Shown here piece after piece: positions 1-5,063 of a DNA stretch of 5,483 nt (positions within the stretch are counted from its first letter, which is position 1; every line of letters starts with the position of its first letter). The notes under the pieces are model-generated. The model did no database searches and was not told the origin of the DNA. It saw nothing but the letters and a program-made list of their open reading frames with translations. A program made the position numbers and the translations under genes. The stretch is from Candidatus Margulisiibacteriota bacterium (GTDB lineage Bacteria > Margulisbacteria > Termititenacia > Termititenacales > Termititenacaceae): positions 1 to 5,483 of the forward strand of contig JAIRZV010000022.1 in NCBI GenBank assembly GCA_031267055.1, read 5' to 3'.

Positions 1-192
1 GTAAGCGGAAGTACTTCACAAACCGGCAGCGGCCATTCGCATACCGTAACTATTGGCGGAACCATTGGCGGCACAGACGGCACGCATACTCACGCTGTTT
101 CCGGCGGCACTATCGGCAATACCGGAAGCGGCGAGGCTTTCGCTGTGGTGCCAAGTTATTACACAGTGGTGTATATAATGAAGGTGGCGTAA
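1..192 (+). CDS. Phage tail-collar / tail-fibre-like protein, C-terminal end only
   Basis: The frame is open from the left edge and ends at TAA 190-192, giving the last 63 residues of a longer protein. The fragment is rich in Gly, Thr, Ser and His. It has two HxH motifs (GHSHTV and THTHAV), repeated GGTIG units, and a closing segment VVPSYYTVVYIMKVA. That ending resembles the PPYxxxNYIIKV terminus of phage tail-collar and short tail-fibre proteins. In tail fibres of known structure, HxH motifs bind metal ions along the trimer axis, so a trimeric receptor-binding tip is a reasonable inference. The gene converges on the reverse-strand mntA with a 24-base gap. Whether it belongs to an intact prophage, a tailocin or a remnant cannot be seen from this window. 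Adhesins and microcystin-dependent-type proteins share the same ending and are alternatives. Confidence 0.75.
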   Translation, partial: VSGSTSQTGSGHSHTVTIGGTIGGTDGTHTHAVSGGTIGNTGSGEAFAVVPSYYTVVYIMKVA

Positions 193-198
193 TCCACC
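183..198. terminator. Weak hairpin between convergent tail-fibre and mntA ends
   Basis: GGTGG (183-187) pairs with CCACC (194-198) around a six-base loop that contains the tail gene's stop codon. It could form on either strand, which would suit a bidirectional terminator between converging genes. The stem is only 5 bp. There is no real T-run on the forward side and only TTCATT on the reverse side, so this is a marginal call. Confidence 0.2.
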
Positions 199-216
199 GC
201 GAAGCGATTCTCCGGT

Positions 217-507
217 TTACAGTGGAAAAAGCGTATACGCGGCGTCCACCACGTGGCGAAACTCCTCGGACAGTTGGCGATAATCCAGCACATCCACGCG
301 ATAGGGCAGGCGCGCTTCCTCAAACTCGCAACGCAGAGCGGACAGACTGTCCTCAGCAAAATCGCCGACCAGCGCCAGGTCCAGATCCGAATAACTTTTG
401 TGCGCGCCTCTCTGCCGCGAACCAAAAACCCGCACCTCGGCGTGCGGCACATGCCGACGCAGAATAGTTCGGATCAATTGTTCTTCCTGCTCGCTGACAG
501 AAATCAC
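217..507 (-). CDS. mntA: MntA-like nucleotidyltransferase antitoxin (HI0073-type, minimal MNT domain)
   Basis: This is a 96-residue minimal nucleotidyltransferase. The active-site signature is complete: GSRQRG at residues 29-34, SDLDL at 40-44 (metal-binding Asp41 and Asp43), and a third acidic strand RVDVLD with Asp72. The later part (LPYRVDVLD, then SEEFRHVV) follows the pattern I recall for Haemophilus HI0073. In the studied type VII pairs, MntA adds AMP units from ATP to a tyrosine in the partner HEPN toxin and so silences it; the same job is inferred here. The start is GTG at 507, which overlaps the hepT stop (GTGA). A GGAG Shine-Dalgarno (516-519) lies 8 bases ahead, so this GTG is well supported and translation is probably coupled to hepT. 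The toxin-first order is usual for this family. A general nucleotide-transfer role unrelated to toxin control is the alternative. Confidence 0.88.
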   Translation of the reverse strand: MISVSEQEEQLIRTILRRHVPHAEVRVFGSRQRGAHKSYSDLDLALVGDFAEDSLSALRCEFEEARLPYRVDVLDYRQLSEEFRHVVDAAYTLFPL

Positions 508-923
508 CGGCGTTTCTCCAGACTTTCCAGCAAAGCCTGCGCGTACGGCAAAAATTCCACCGCTTTCTGATAAACAGCCTCTGCCGTTTCCCGCGCATAT
601 AGATGAGAGGTTTTATTCCGCGCGTCGTGAAACTCCATCCATTTCAGGACATCGTCGATCAATAAATTTTCCGCGCCACGCCGAAAAAGTTCGATGCGCA
701 CCACGCCGGCGACAATATCCGGACTGACATTGATTTCCAGCCAGCGTTTAAGCATTTTCCAGCACAATTCATAGGAAAATTCAAAAGCCTGAATCACTCC
801 GGCACGCAAAGTTTCTATCTCGGCCGGATCCGCAGCGGAACCGGCTTCTATTTTTTTTGTTACTTTAATTGCTCTTTGCAGAGCAGCCAAAGCTTTTTTC
901 AATTCGTTAAGATTTAATTCCAT
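504..923 (-). CDS. hepT: HepT-like HEPN toxin (HI0074 / NTase substrate-binding type)
   Basis: This is a 139-residue all-helical protein. It carries the HEPN ribonuclease motif R-x4-H-x-Y as RNKTSHLY, with Arg102, His107 and Tyr109. Upstream is the family-typical segment FEFSYELCWKMLKRWLE (residues 47-63). It is the partner of mntA, with a four-base overlap. Length and motif spacing match the nucleotidyltransferase substrate-binding family (HI0074). In characterised HepT toxins, Arg and His form the RNase active site in a dimer and the Tyr is the residue AMPylated by MntA. All three are present, so the protein looks catalytically intact and controllable. The ATG at 923 has no Shine-Dalgarno sequence but follows a TATAAT box by six bases, suggesting a leaderless message. 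The gene lies 43 bases after the vapC stop, so read-through from that operon is also possible. The RNA target is not visible. Confidence 0.87.
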   Translation of the reverse strand: MELNLNELKKALAALQRAIKVTKKIEAGSAADPAEIETLRAGVIQAFEFSYELCWKMLKRWLEINVSPDIVAGVVRIELFRRGAENLLIDDVLKWMEFHDARNKTSHLYARETAEAVYQKAVEFLPYAQALLESLEKRR

Positions 924-929
924 GCACGC

Positions 930-957
930 ATTATACCACGCGGACTGTCGGTGTCCG
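930..957 (-). promoter_or_regulatory. hepT-mntA promoter, predicted leaderless
   Basis: On the reverse strand a perfect TATAAT (935-930) is preceded by CGGACA (957-952; four of six match TTGACA) with a 16-base spacer. Only six bases separate TATAAT from the hepT ATG at 923. Transcription should therefore start at or within a base or two of the start codon. No Shine-Dalgarno-like sequence would fit in the message. Confidence 0.6.
941..957. repeat. Inverted repeat in the hepT promoter spacer (possible operator)
   Basis: CGGAC (941-945) and GTCCG (953-957) form a 5-bp inverted repeat with a seven-base centre. It covers the -35 hexamer and most of the spacer of the hepT promoter, where a repressor would block polymerase. 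It is short and could be chance. As RNA it could also be a weak stem after vapC, but no T-run follows. Confidence 0.25.
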
Positions 958-966
958 GCCTGACGG

Positions 967-1377
967 CTAATCTTTCCAGGGATCTAGCACGTTGACATCC
1001 AAGCCTTGAAAATCCCGCGCATTGCGGGTCAGGAGGATCAGCCGATGCGCGCGGGCAGTGGCGGCCAGCAGGCTGTCCAGCACAGACAACGTTCTTTTCT
1101 GTTTGGCGCACATTTCGCCCCACTCCAGCATAATCGTATAATCGACCGGCAAAGTCCGCTTGGCAAACCACACAGTCACCGCATTGAAATCTTGCAGTAA
1201 TTTTACAAACCTTGTTTTTTCTTTAACCATTTTTATGCCGCGCCACATCTCGCCCAGCGAAATAACGCTGATGTATAAATTTTCTTCCGGTATAGCGTCG
1301 ATTTTTTGCCGCACCAACGGATTGCATTGTTTCTTGTAAAGCTCTGAAATAACGTTTGTGTCCAGCAAATAACTCAT
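967..1377 (-). CDS. vapC: VapC-like PIN-domain ribonuclease toxin
   Basis: This is a 136-residue protein, the normal length for VapC/FitB toxins. The acidic PIN residues appear in order: Asp6 in LLDTNVISEL, Glu43 in VISLGEMWRG, Asp101 in LDSLLAATA, and Asn119/Asp122 in LLTRNARDFQG. The Mg-dependent RNase site looks complete. PIN toxins of this kind cut tRNA or rRNA; the actual target cannot be read from sequence. The ATG at 1377 overlaps the antitoxin stop codon (ATGA). It has no clear Shine-Dalgarno sequence of its own, so translation probably depends on coupling to the antitoxin gene, which keeps toxin output below antitoxin. The stop is TAG at 967-969. Confidence 0.93.
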   Translation of the reverse strand: MSYLLDTNVISELYKKQCNPLVRQKIDAIPEENLYISVISLGEMWRGIKMVKEKTRFVKLLQDFNAVTVWFAKRTLPVDYTIMLEWGEMCAKQKRTLSVLDSLLAATARAHRLILLTRNARDFQGLDVNVLDPWKD

Positions 1378-1631
1378 AGATCAATCTTGCGCATGGTCCG
1401 GTCTTTGTTACGGCGCAAATCCAGCTTTACTTCGGCAAAAGAAGAGCTTTGCAAAAGCTCATACAAGCTCTGTTTAGGTTTGTTGGCGTTGACCAATTTT
1501 TCGTATTCGTTATTGGACAGCAGCACCGCCACATTTTTGCCGCGCAAAGTGATTTGCTGCGGCGACTCGGCGGAGGCTCTCACTACCTCGCTAAATTTGG
1601 CTTTGGCTTCTTGCAATTGCCAGGGTTTCAT
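1374..1631 (-). CDS. Phd/YefM-family antitoxin of the vapC module
   Basis: This is an 85-residue protein with the classic Phd/YefM N-terminal DNA-binding fold: WQLQEAKAKFSEVVRAS (residues 4-20), then QQITLRGKNVAVLLSNNEYEKL (25-46, quoted in two runs: QQITLRGKN and VAVLLSNNEYEKL). The C-terminal part (about 50-85), ending RTMRKIDL, is the flexible tail that normally wraps the PIN toxin and blocks its active site. The ATG at 1631 is supported by an AAAGGAG Shine-Dalgarno (1645-1639) seven bases upstream. The gene ends inside the start of vapC. Proteins of this family repress their own promoter alone and more tightly with the toxin, and a palindrome lies between its -10 box and Shine-Dalgarno. 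Antitoxins paired with VapC are often called VapB, but this one is of Phd/YefM rather than AbrB fold. Confidence 0.93.
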   Translation of the reverse strand: MKPWQLQEAKAKFSEVVRASAESPQQITLRGKNVAVLLSNNEYEKLVNANKPKQSLYELLQSSSFAEVKLDLRRNKDRTMRKIDL

Positions 1632-1644
1632 CGCATAACTCCTT

Positions 1645-1665
1645 TCTGACTAGTCAGACTGGTCA
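1645..1665. promoter_or_regulatory. Probable antitoxin operator: perfect 14-bp palindrome plus a second half-copy
   Basis: Bases 1645-1658 (TCTGACTAGTCAGA) are a perfect 14-bp palindrome. On the reverse strand two contiguous nine-base units, TGACCAGTC (1665-1657) and TGACTAGTC (1656-1648), differ at one base. Each contains a GAC-NN-GTC core. The block sits directly downstream of the antitoxin -10 box, covers the predicted start of transcription near 1660, and abuts the Shine-Dalgarno. This is the position expected for a Phd/YefM antitoxin binding as two dimers to repress its own operon. Confidence 0.65.
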
Positions 1666-1666
1666 T

Positions 1667-1694
1667 ATTATAGCAAGCTATTGAATCCTGTCAA
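1667..1694 (-). promoter_or_regulatory. Consensus sigma-70-type promoter of the antitoxin-vapC operon
   Basis: On the reverse strand a perfect TTGACA (1694-1689) and a perfect TATAAT (1672-1667) are separated by 16 bases. The predicted start of transcription near 1660 leaves a leader of about 29 bases with an AAAGGAG Shine-Dalgarno. It is the strongest promoter in the window, as expected for an operon kept low by autorepression. Confidence 0.8.
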
Positions 1695-1708
1695 CAGTGC
1701 GCTATACT
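1681..1708 (+). promoter_or_regulatory. Divergent promoter of the TIGR03546-TIGR03545 operon
   Basis: TTGAAT (1681-1686) and TATACT (1703-1708) are separated by 16 bases. The -10 box ends nine bases before the ATG at 1718, so the message would begin about three bases before the start codon, with no room for a Shine-Dalgarno sequence. The spacer contains the complete -35 hexamer of the opposing antitoxin promoter, so the two promoters interlock and polymerase probably cannot use both at once. Confidence 0.5.
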
Positions 1709-1717
1709 ACTTGGTCT

Positions 1718-2248
1718 ATGCTCAATATTTTTAAACTGCTGAAAAAATACCACGAGACCTTGAGCAAGGAGCGTATCCGCTATATCGCCGCGGGGTTGGT
1801 GCTGGGTATGTTCTTGGGCTTGCTGCCTTTGAGCGTCAACAGCGTCATTATCGCACTGCTGGTTTTCGCGCTGCGCAACGACCGGCAAACTGCTCTGCTG
1901 TCCACACTGATTTTCGGCGCGCTGGGTTTCGCGCTCGACCGGCTGGCGCATCCGCTGGGGCTGGCTGTTTTGCAGGCCGGTTTTTTGCAGGGACCGTGGA
2001 CCTATCTATATAATCTGCCGTTTTTCCCGTTCACCGGCTTTAACAACACTATCGTCATGGGCAATACACTGCTCGGCCTTATCTTGGCCGTGCCGGCAAT
2101 TTTCCTGTGCAAAATTTTGGTGCTGAAATATCGCGGCAGCCAATTACAGGCCAAAACCGCACAATTCTTGCAAAACAAACTCGTGTCCGGCATCGCCGCG
2201 GGGTTCAATATTTTTAATCTGCGCGGTTTATTTATGAGGAAGTCCTGA
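1718..2248 (+). CDS. TIGR03546-family small membrane protein (DUF2062-like)
   Basis: This 176-residue, function-unknown protein is recognised from its overall pattern and its partner gene. A basic amphipathic N-terminus (KLLKKYHETLSKERIRY) leads into a hydrophobic segment with AAGLVLGMFLGLLPLS (about 24-39), continuing to about residue 52. Further membrane-length stretches lie at about 58-88 and 112-135. A GFNNTIVMGNTLLG stretch (107-120) lies at the start of the third segment. The Gly-rich segment with LGLLP resembles DUF2062 proteins. The ATG at 1718 was chosen over an in-frame GTG at 1697, because the GTG lies upstream of the -10 box and would not be in the message. The stop overlaps the next start by one base (TGATG), so the two are translated together. 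As I recall the family description, TIGR03546 is normally encoded next to TIGR03545, which is what is seen here. The biochemical role is unknown; an inner-membrane partner of the large downstream protein is inferred. Confidence 0.8.
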   Translation: MLNIFKLLKKYHETLSKERIRYIAAGLVLGMFLGLLPLSVNSVIIALLVFALRNDRQTALLSTLIFGALGFALDRLAHPLGLAVLQAGFLQGPWTYLYNLPFFPFTGFNNTIVMGNTLLGLILAVPAIFLCKILVLKYRGSQLQAKTAQFLQNKLVSGIAAGFNIFNLRGLFMRKS

Positions 2249-4056
2249 TGTTAAATTGGAAAAAATTTTTGCCCGCGCTGGCGCTGATCTTAGTCGTCAT
2301 TTTCGGCTTTAATCCGCTGTTAAAATTTGGTCTGGAAAAAGCCGGCAATGCGGCTTTTGGCGCCAAAACGGAGATCGTTGGTTTTTCGCTCAATCCGTTC
2401 ACCGGCCGGCTGGACATCAAGCGCGTGCAGGTCGCCAACAAAAACGCGCCTTTTACCAATCTTTTCGAGCTGGGCGCACTGCGGCTCGGCTTGGACGCTG
2501 AGCAGTTGTTTTATTCACGGGTAAATATTCCGCAGGCCACATTGGATAATATCCAGCTGGGCACGCCGCGCGCTAAATCCGGCGCTCTGCCGGTCAAAAA
2601 GAAAAAAGCTCCGGCGGAGAAAAAACCGTTTGATCTAAATAAATTCACGCAAGAACTCCAGCTTGATCCGGCCGCTGTGCAGCGGGCTTTTCAGGTCGCG
2701 CCACCGCAGGCCAGCAGCGAGGCCGAACGCGTGAAAAAGGAAAATGCGCAAAAACTGGCCGAGGTGAAAAAACGGTTGGCTGCTGTCGACGTGCAGAAAG
2801 AATTAGCCGCGCTCAATTTGCAAGAGCTGAATAATTTCTCTATTTCCAGCGTGGATGATTTGTCCAAAATGCAAAGCCTTGTCGCGGAAAAACAAAAAGG
2901 TTTACAAAAAATTACCGCCGACCTCGCCGTCAACGAAGCCATCGTCGAACACACATTCATGGATGCGTTGATCAATCTCGAAGAGCTGGATACTATCGCG
3001 GAAAAAGATCTGGACAATTTGCTGGACGCCCTGGACCTCGGCAATTACGATCTCGGTTCGCTCGGTAAAGATCTGCTCGGCCCTAAACTCAACAGCTGGC
3101 TGGACACCGGATTGCAGTATTTCGAGCTGGTCAAAAAATATTTGCCGCCCAAAACCGAGCCGCCCAAATTTAAAAAAGAGCGGTTTCAGGGACAGACCAT
3201 TGTTTTCCCGAACAACAAAACGCGGCCGCGTTTTTGGCTCGGGCGTTTGGGTTTAAGCGGCGTCAGCGGGCAGGGCACAGCCAATGAATTAACTTACAGC
3301 GGCTATATCAATGATCTGGCCAGTGAGCAACATTTGATCGGTCGGCCAACGCAGATCAAGATCCTCGGCGCGTTCACCAAACGCGCGCAGTCGTTACTGG
3401 ATATCGATATTGCGCTCAACCATCTGGGCGAGGGCTATGCCGATGTCTACTGTCTGGTTTTATCCGGCTATGATCTCGCTGGTGTACAGCTCTGGGATGA
3501 ACAGCTTATTCCGCTCAAAATTACCGGCGGCCTGGGACGCATCAACATCGCGCTCAGCGTGGCGAACGATGAACTGGACGGCGCGATCACGCTGTCCGGC
3601 AAAAATATGCGTTACGAAAAGATCGGCGCTCCCAGCGGCGCGGGGGCTTTAATTGCGGACGCTATTCAGAGCGCACCGGAATTAACCGCCAACATTGATT
3701 TGACCGGTATGCTGGACAACCCGCATCTCTGGGTTAAGACCAATGTGGACACGCTGATCAAGAACCGTCTGGAAAAAGAATTTGGCGATCAGATCGCTCA
3801 AGCCAAAGCACAAATTGCCGCTGAGTACGAAAAAACCATTGGCGAAGCGCGGCAGGAAATAAAAGCCGCGTTGAAACAAACGGAAGAAGAATCGACCTCC
3901 GTGCTGGCCGCGCAGCAAAAAGCTCTGGACAACGAAAAAGCCAAAATCGAGCAAAAGAAAAAAGAGCTGGAAGACCAGATCAACAGCCAGACCGATACAA
4001 TCAAAAAACAAGCGGAAGACGCTTTGAAAGACGCGCTGCCAAACTTGAAGTTTTAG
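2248..4056 (+). CDS. TIGR03545-family membrane-anchored protein with AsmA-like N-terminus
   Basis: This 602-residue protein has an N-terminal membrane anchor (about 7-25, FLPALALILVVIFGFNPLL) with no cleavage motif, so the bulk is probably periplasmic. Residues 28-114 resemble the start of AsmA/DUF748-type proteins: a sheet with FSLNPFTGRLDIKRVQV, an LRLGLD strand, and a closing LGTPRAKSGALP. A Lys/Pro/Ala linker (116-127) follows. Next is a long, charged, helical region (about 129-300), then a mainly beta region (about 310-500). That region includes LSGKNMRYE (449-457) and LTGMLDNPHLWVKTNVDTL (485-503), the latter like AsmA C-terminal repeats. The end (about 505-595) is a Lys/Glu/Gln-rich coiled coil. 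GAGGAAG (2236-2242) is its Shine-Dalgarno, and the start overlaps the previous stop. The family is uncharacterised. A bridge-like envelope or lipid-transfer role is inferred from the AsmA-like parts only. Confidence 0.83.
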   Translation: MLNWKKFLPALALILVVIFGFNPLLKFGLEKAGNAAFGAKTEIVGFSLNPFTGRLDIKRVQVANKNAPFTNLFELGALRLGLDAEQLFYSRVNIPQATLDNIQLGTPRAKSGALPVKKKKAPAEKKPFDLNKFTQELQLDPAAVQRAFQVAPPQASSEAERVKKENAQKLAEVKKRLAAVDVQKELAALNLQELNNFSISSVDDLSKMQSLVAEKQKGLQKITADLAVNEAIVEHTFMDALINLEELDTIAEKDLDNLLDALDLGNYDLGSLGKDLLGPKLNSWLDTGLQYFELVKKYLPPKTEPPKFKKERFQGQTIVFPNNKTRPRFWLGRLGLSGVSGQGTANELTYSGYINDLASEQHLIGRPTQIKILGAFTKRAQSLLDIDIALNHLGEGYADVYCLVLSGYDLAGVQLWDEQLIPLKITGGLGRINIALSVANDELDGAITLSGKNMRYEKIGAPSGAGALIADAIQSAPELTANIDLTGMLDNPHLWVKTNVDTLIKNRLEKEFGDQIAQAKAQIAAEYEKTIGEARQEIKAALKQTEEESTSVLAAQQKALDNEKAKIEQKKKELEDQINSQTDTIKKQAEDALKDALPNLKF

Positions 4057-4089
4057 GCCTGCCGCGAGTAAAATAAAGAAGCAAAAATT

Positions 4090-4119
4090 TTGCAACAATT
4101 TCCTTGATCGTGCGATAAT
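4090..4119 (+). promoter_or_regulatory. Promoter of the 274-residue gene, predicted leaderless
   Basis: TTGCAA (4090-4095; four of six match TTGACA) and GATAAT (4114-4119; five of six match TATAAT) are separated by 18 bases. The ATG at 4125 begins five bases after the -10 box, so transcription should start at the start codon itself. The near-palindrome GCAAAAATTTTGC (4081-4093) overlaps the -35 and could be a regulator site. It is too AT-rich and loop-poor to be a terminator for the upstream gene. Confidence 0.5.
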
Positions 4120-4124
4120 CTAGT

Positions 4125-4949
4125 ATGAGTATGTCGCTGTCAACTAAACTTATTGCCGAGCCGAGACGCCTGACTTGGGGAATGCGCCGTGAGTTGCATG
4201 TCTGGCGTCCCACGAGGTCTATGCCAGTCGCGCGTCCGATCGATGCTTCTCTGCACGGAAACTCCAGCTTGGAGATACTAAAGCAGAGTTATTCCGCTAC
4301 TGTTTGTTTTTCACCGGCGCATCTCACTTACGATCTGGCGGAGCAATTGCGCGCTTTCCAGCCCAACGACGGCTATCACGCGACCGGCCTGCAATTTATC
4401 ACCGACAATTTGGATCTGATCGTCGTCGATAATGCCGAAAGATTTTCGGCGCGCGCCGCTGACGGCTTGGTGGCTGTCAACTCTTCTGAAAACCCACGCG
4501 TGGCTTTGATTCAATTGCCGGCTTCTCCGCCGTGGCGGCTAAATCGCAATCGCCGCTTCAATCTGCTTCTCACGCCGCTTTTGATCCGGCCAGCCGCCGG
4601 ACAGTTTTTAACGCGCCTGTCGCAGGCCGGAGAAATCCCGCGTTTTAATAACAAATATCAGGAAATCCGCTCTCGCTACCAAGAGATATTCTGGTTGAAT
4701 TATGCGAAATCTTTGCGCAACAATTGGCAAATTGCGCCCATCTCTACGGAAACAGATTATTCTATTCAGCGTGATTTAGAAAATAAAATACAAACTGCCC
4801 GCCAGAAAGTCGCGGAATACAACAGCTTGCTCGGTTTGGACGCAGAAAATCTTGAATTGTTCCCGTTAAGGCCGGACTTTTCTTTCCGGATTCGGCGGTT
4901 TTTCTTACAACCCAGACAGTCGAGCCTTGCCGGATCCGCGCGTCCTTAA
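4125..4949 (+). CDS. Hypothetical protein, 274 residues, no family recognised
   Basis: I do not recognise this protein. The frame is open for 825 bases with codon choice like its neighbours, and it follows a plausible promoter, so it is very likely a real gene. No signal peptide or membrane segment is evident, which suggests a cytoplasmic protein. The first 40 residues are Arg-rich (PRRLTWGMRRELHVWRP). A hydrophobic strand, DNLDLIVVDNAERF (94-107), is followed by AADGLVAV (111-118), which suggests an alpha/beta core. A second Arg-rich loop (RLNRNRRF) lies at 138-145. A short internal duplication, KYQEI and RYQEI (177-188), follows. A charged helix with coiled-coil character (about 212-235) precedes a basic C-terminus. 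Start choice: ATG 4125, with an in-frame ATG at 4131 as the alternative. It is convergent with carB and shows no sign of working with it. Nucleic-acid binding is possible from the Arg content, but that is speculation. Confidence 0.75.
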   Translation: MSMSLSTKLIAEPRRLTWGMRRELHVWRPTRSMPVARPIDASLHGNSSLEILKQSYSATVCFSPAHLTYDLAEQLRAFQPNDGYHATGLQFITDNLDLIVVDNAERFSARAADGLVAVNSSENPRVALIQLPASPPWRLNRNRRFNLLLTPLLIRPAAGQFLTRLSQAGEIPRFNNKYQEIRSRYQEIFWLNYAKSLRNNWQIAPISTETDYSIQRDLENKIQTARQKVAEYNSLLGLDAENLELFPLRPDFSFRIRRFFLQPRQSSLAGSARP

Positions 4950-5063
4950 AATATAGTGTTTTTTACTGCTTCACGCCGCACATGACTAATTATATTTTGT
5001 GTTAAATAAAGCTGTTTTTCGCGTTCGCACTTGCTTAACGCCGCCGACCTGTGTTAATTTTTA
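4950..5063. other. AT-rich gap between convergent genes, no clear terminator
   Basis: This 114-base gap separates the ends of the 274-residue gene and carB. AAAATATA (4948-4955, overlapping the stop codon) recurs inverted as TATATTTT (4991-4998), a widely spaced AT-rich inverted repeat. TTTTTT lies at 4959-4964 without a solid stem before it. On the reverse strand GCGTT and AACGC could form a 5-bp stem with an 11-base loop (5021-5041) followed by GAAAAA rather than a T-run. Neither is a convincing terminator. No small reading frame, RNA gene or promoter stands out. Confidence 0.5.

Noticed and set aside
1..130. Gly/Thr-coding repeats at the left edge as a tandem DNA repeat or CRISPR
   Set aside because: Units are short and irregular, and are in frame with a glycine-rich protein. 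There is no repeat-spacer periodicity.
253..727. Forward-strand frames across mntA and hepT
   Set aside because: They are shadows of two reverse-strand genes with complete, recognisable motifs.
1697..1717. GTG at 1697 as an earlier start of the TIGR03546 gene
   Set aside because: It lies before the predicted -10 box, adds an atypical MRYTTWS leader and has no Shine-Dalgarno. ATG 1718 gives the family-like N-terminus.
4081..4093. GCAAAAATTTTGC as a terminator for the TIGR03545 operon
   Set aside because: The stem would be only 5 bp of mostly A-T pairs with a three-base loop and no following T-run. It overlaps the next promoter and is more likely chance or a regulator site.
3682..4098. Long reverse-strand frame opposite the end of the TIGR03545 gene
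   Set aside because: Its Phe/Leu-rich product is the antisense image of Lys/Glu/Gln codons in the coiled coil. It has no promoter or Shine-Dalgarno.
4932..4964. Stem near GGATCCGCGCGTCC followed by TTTTTT as a terminator
   Set aside because: The stem is four pairs including a G-U and is more than ten bases away from the T-run.
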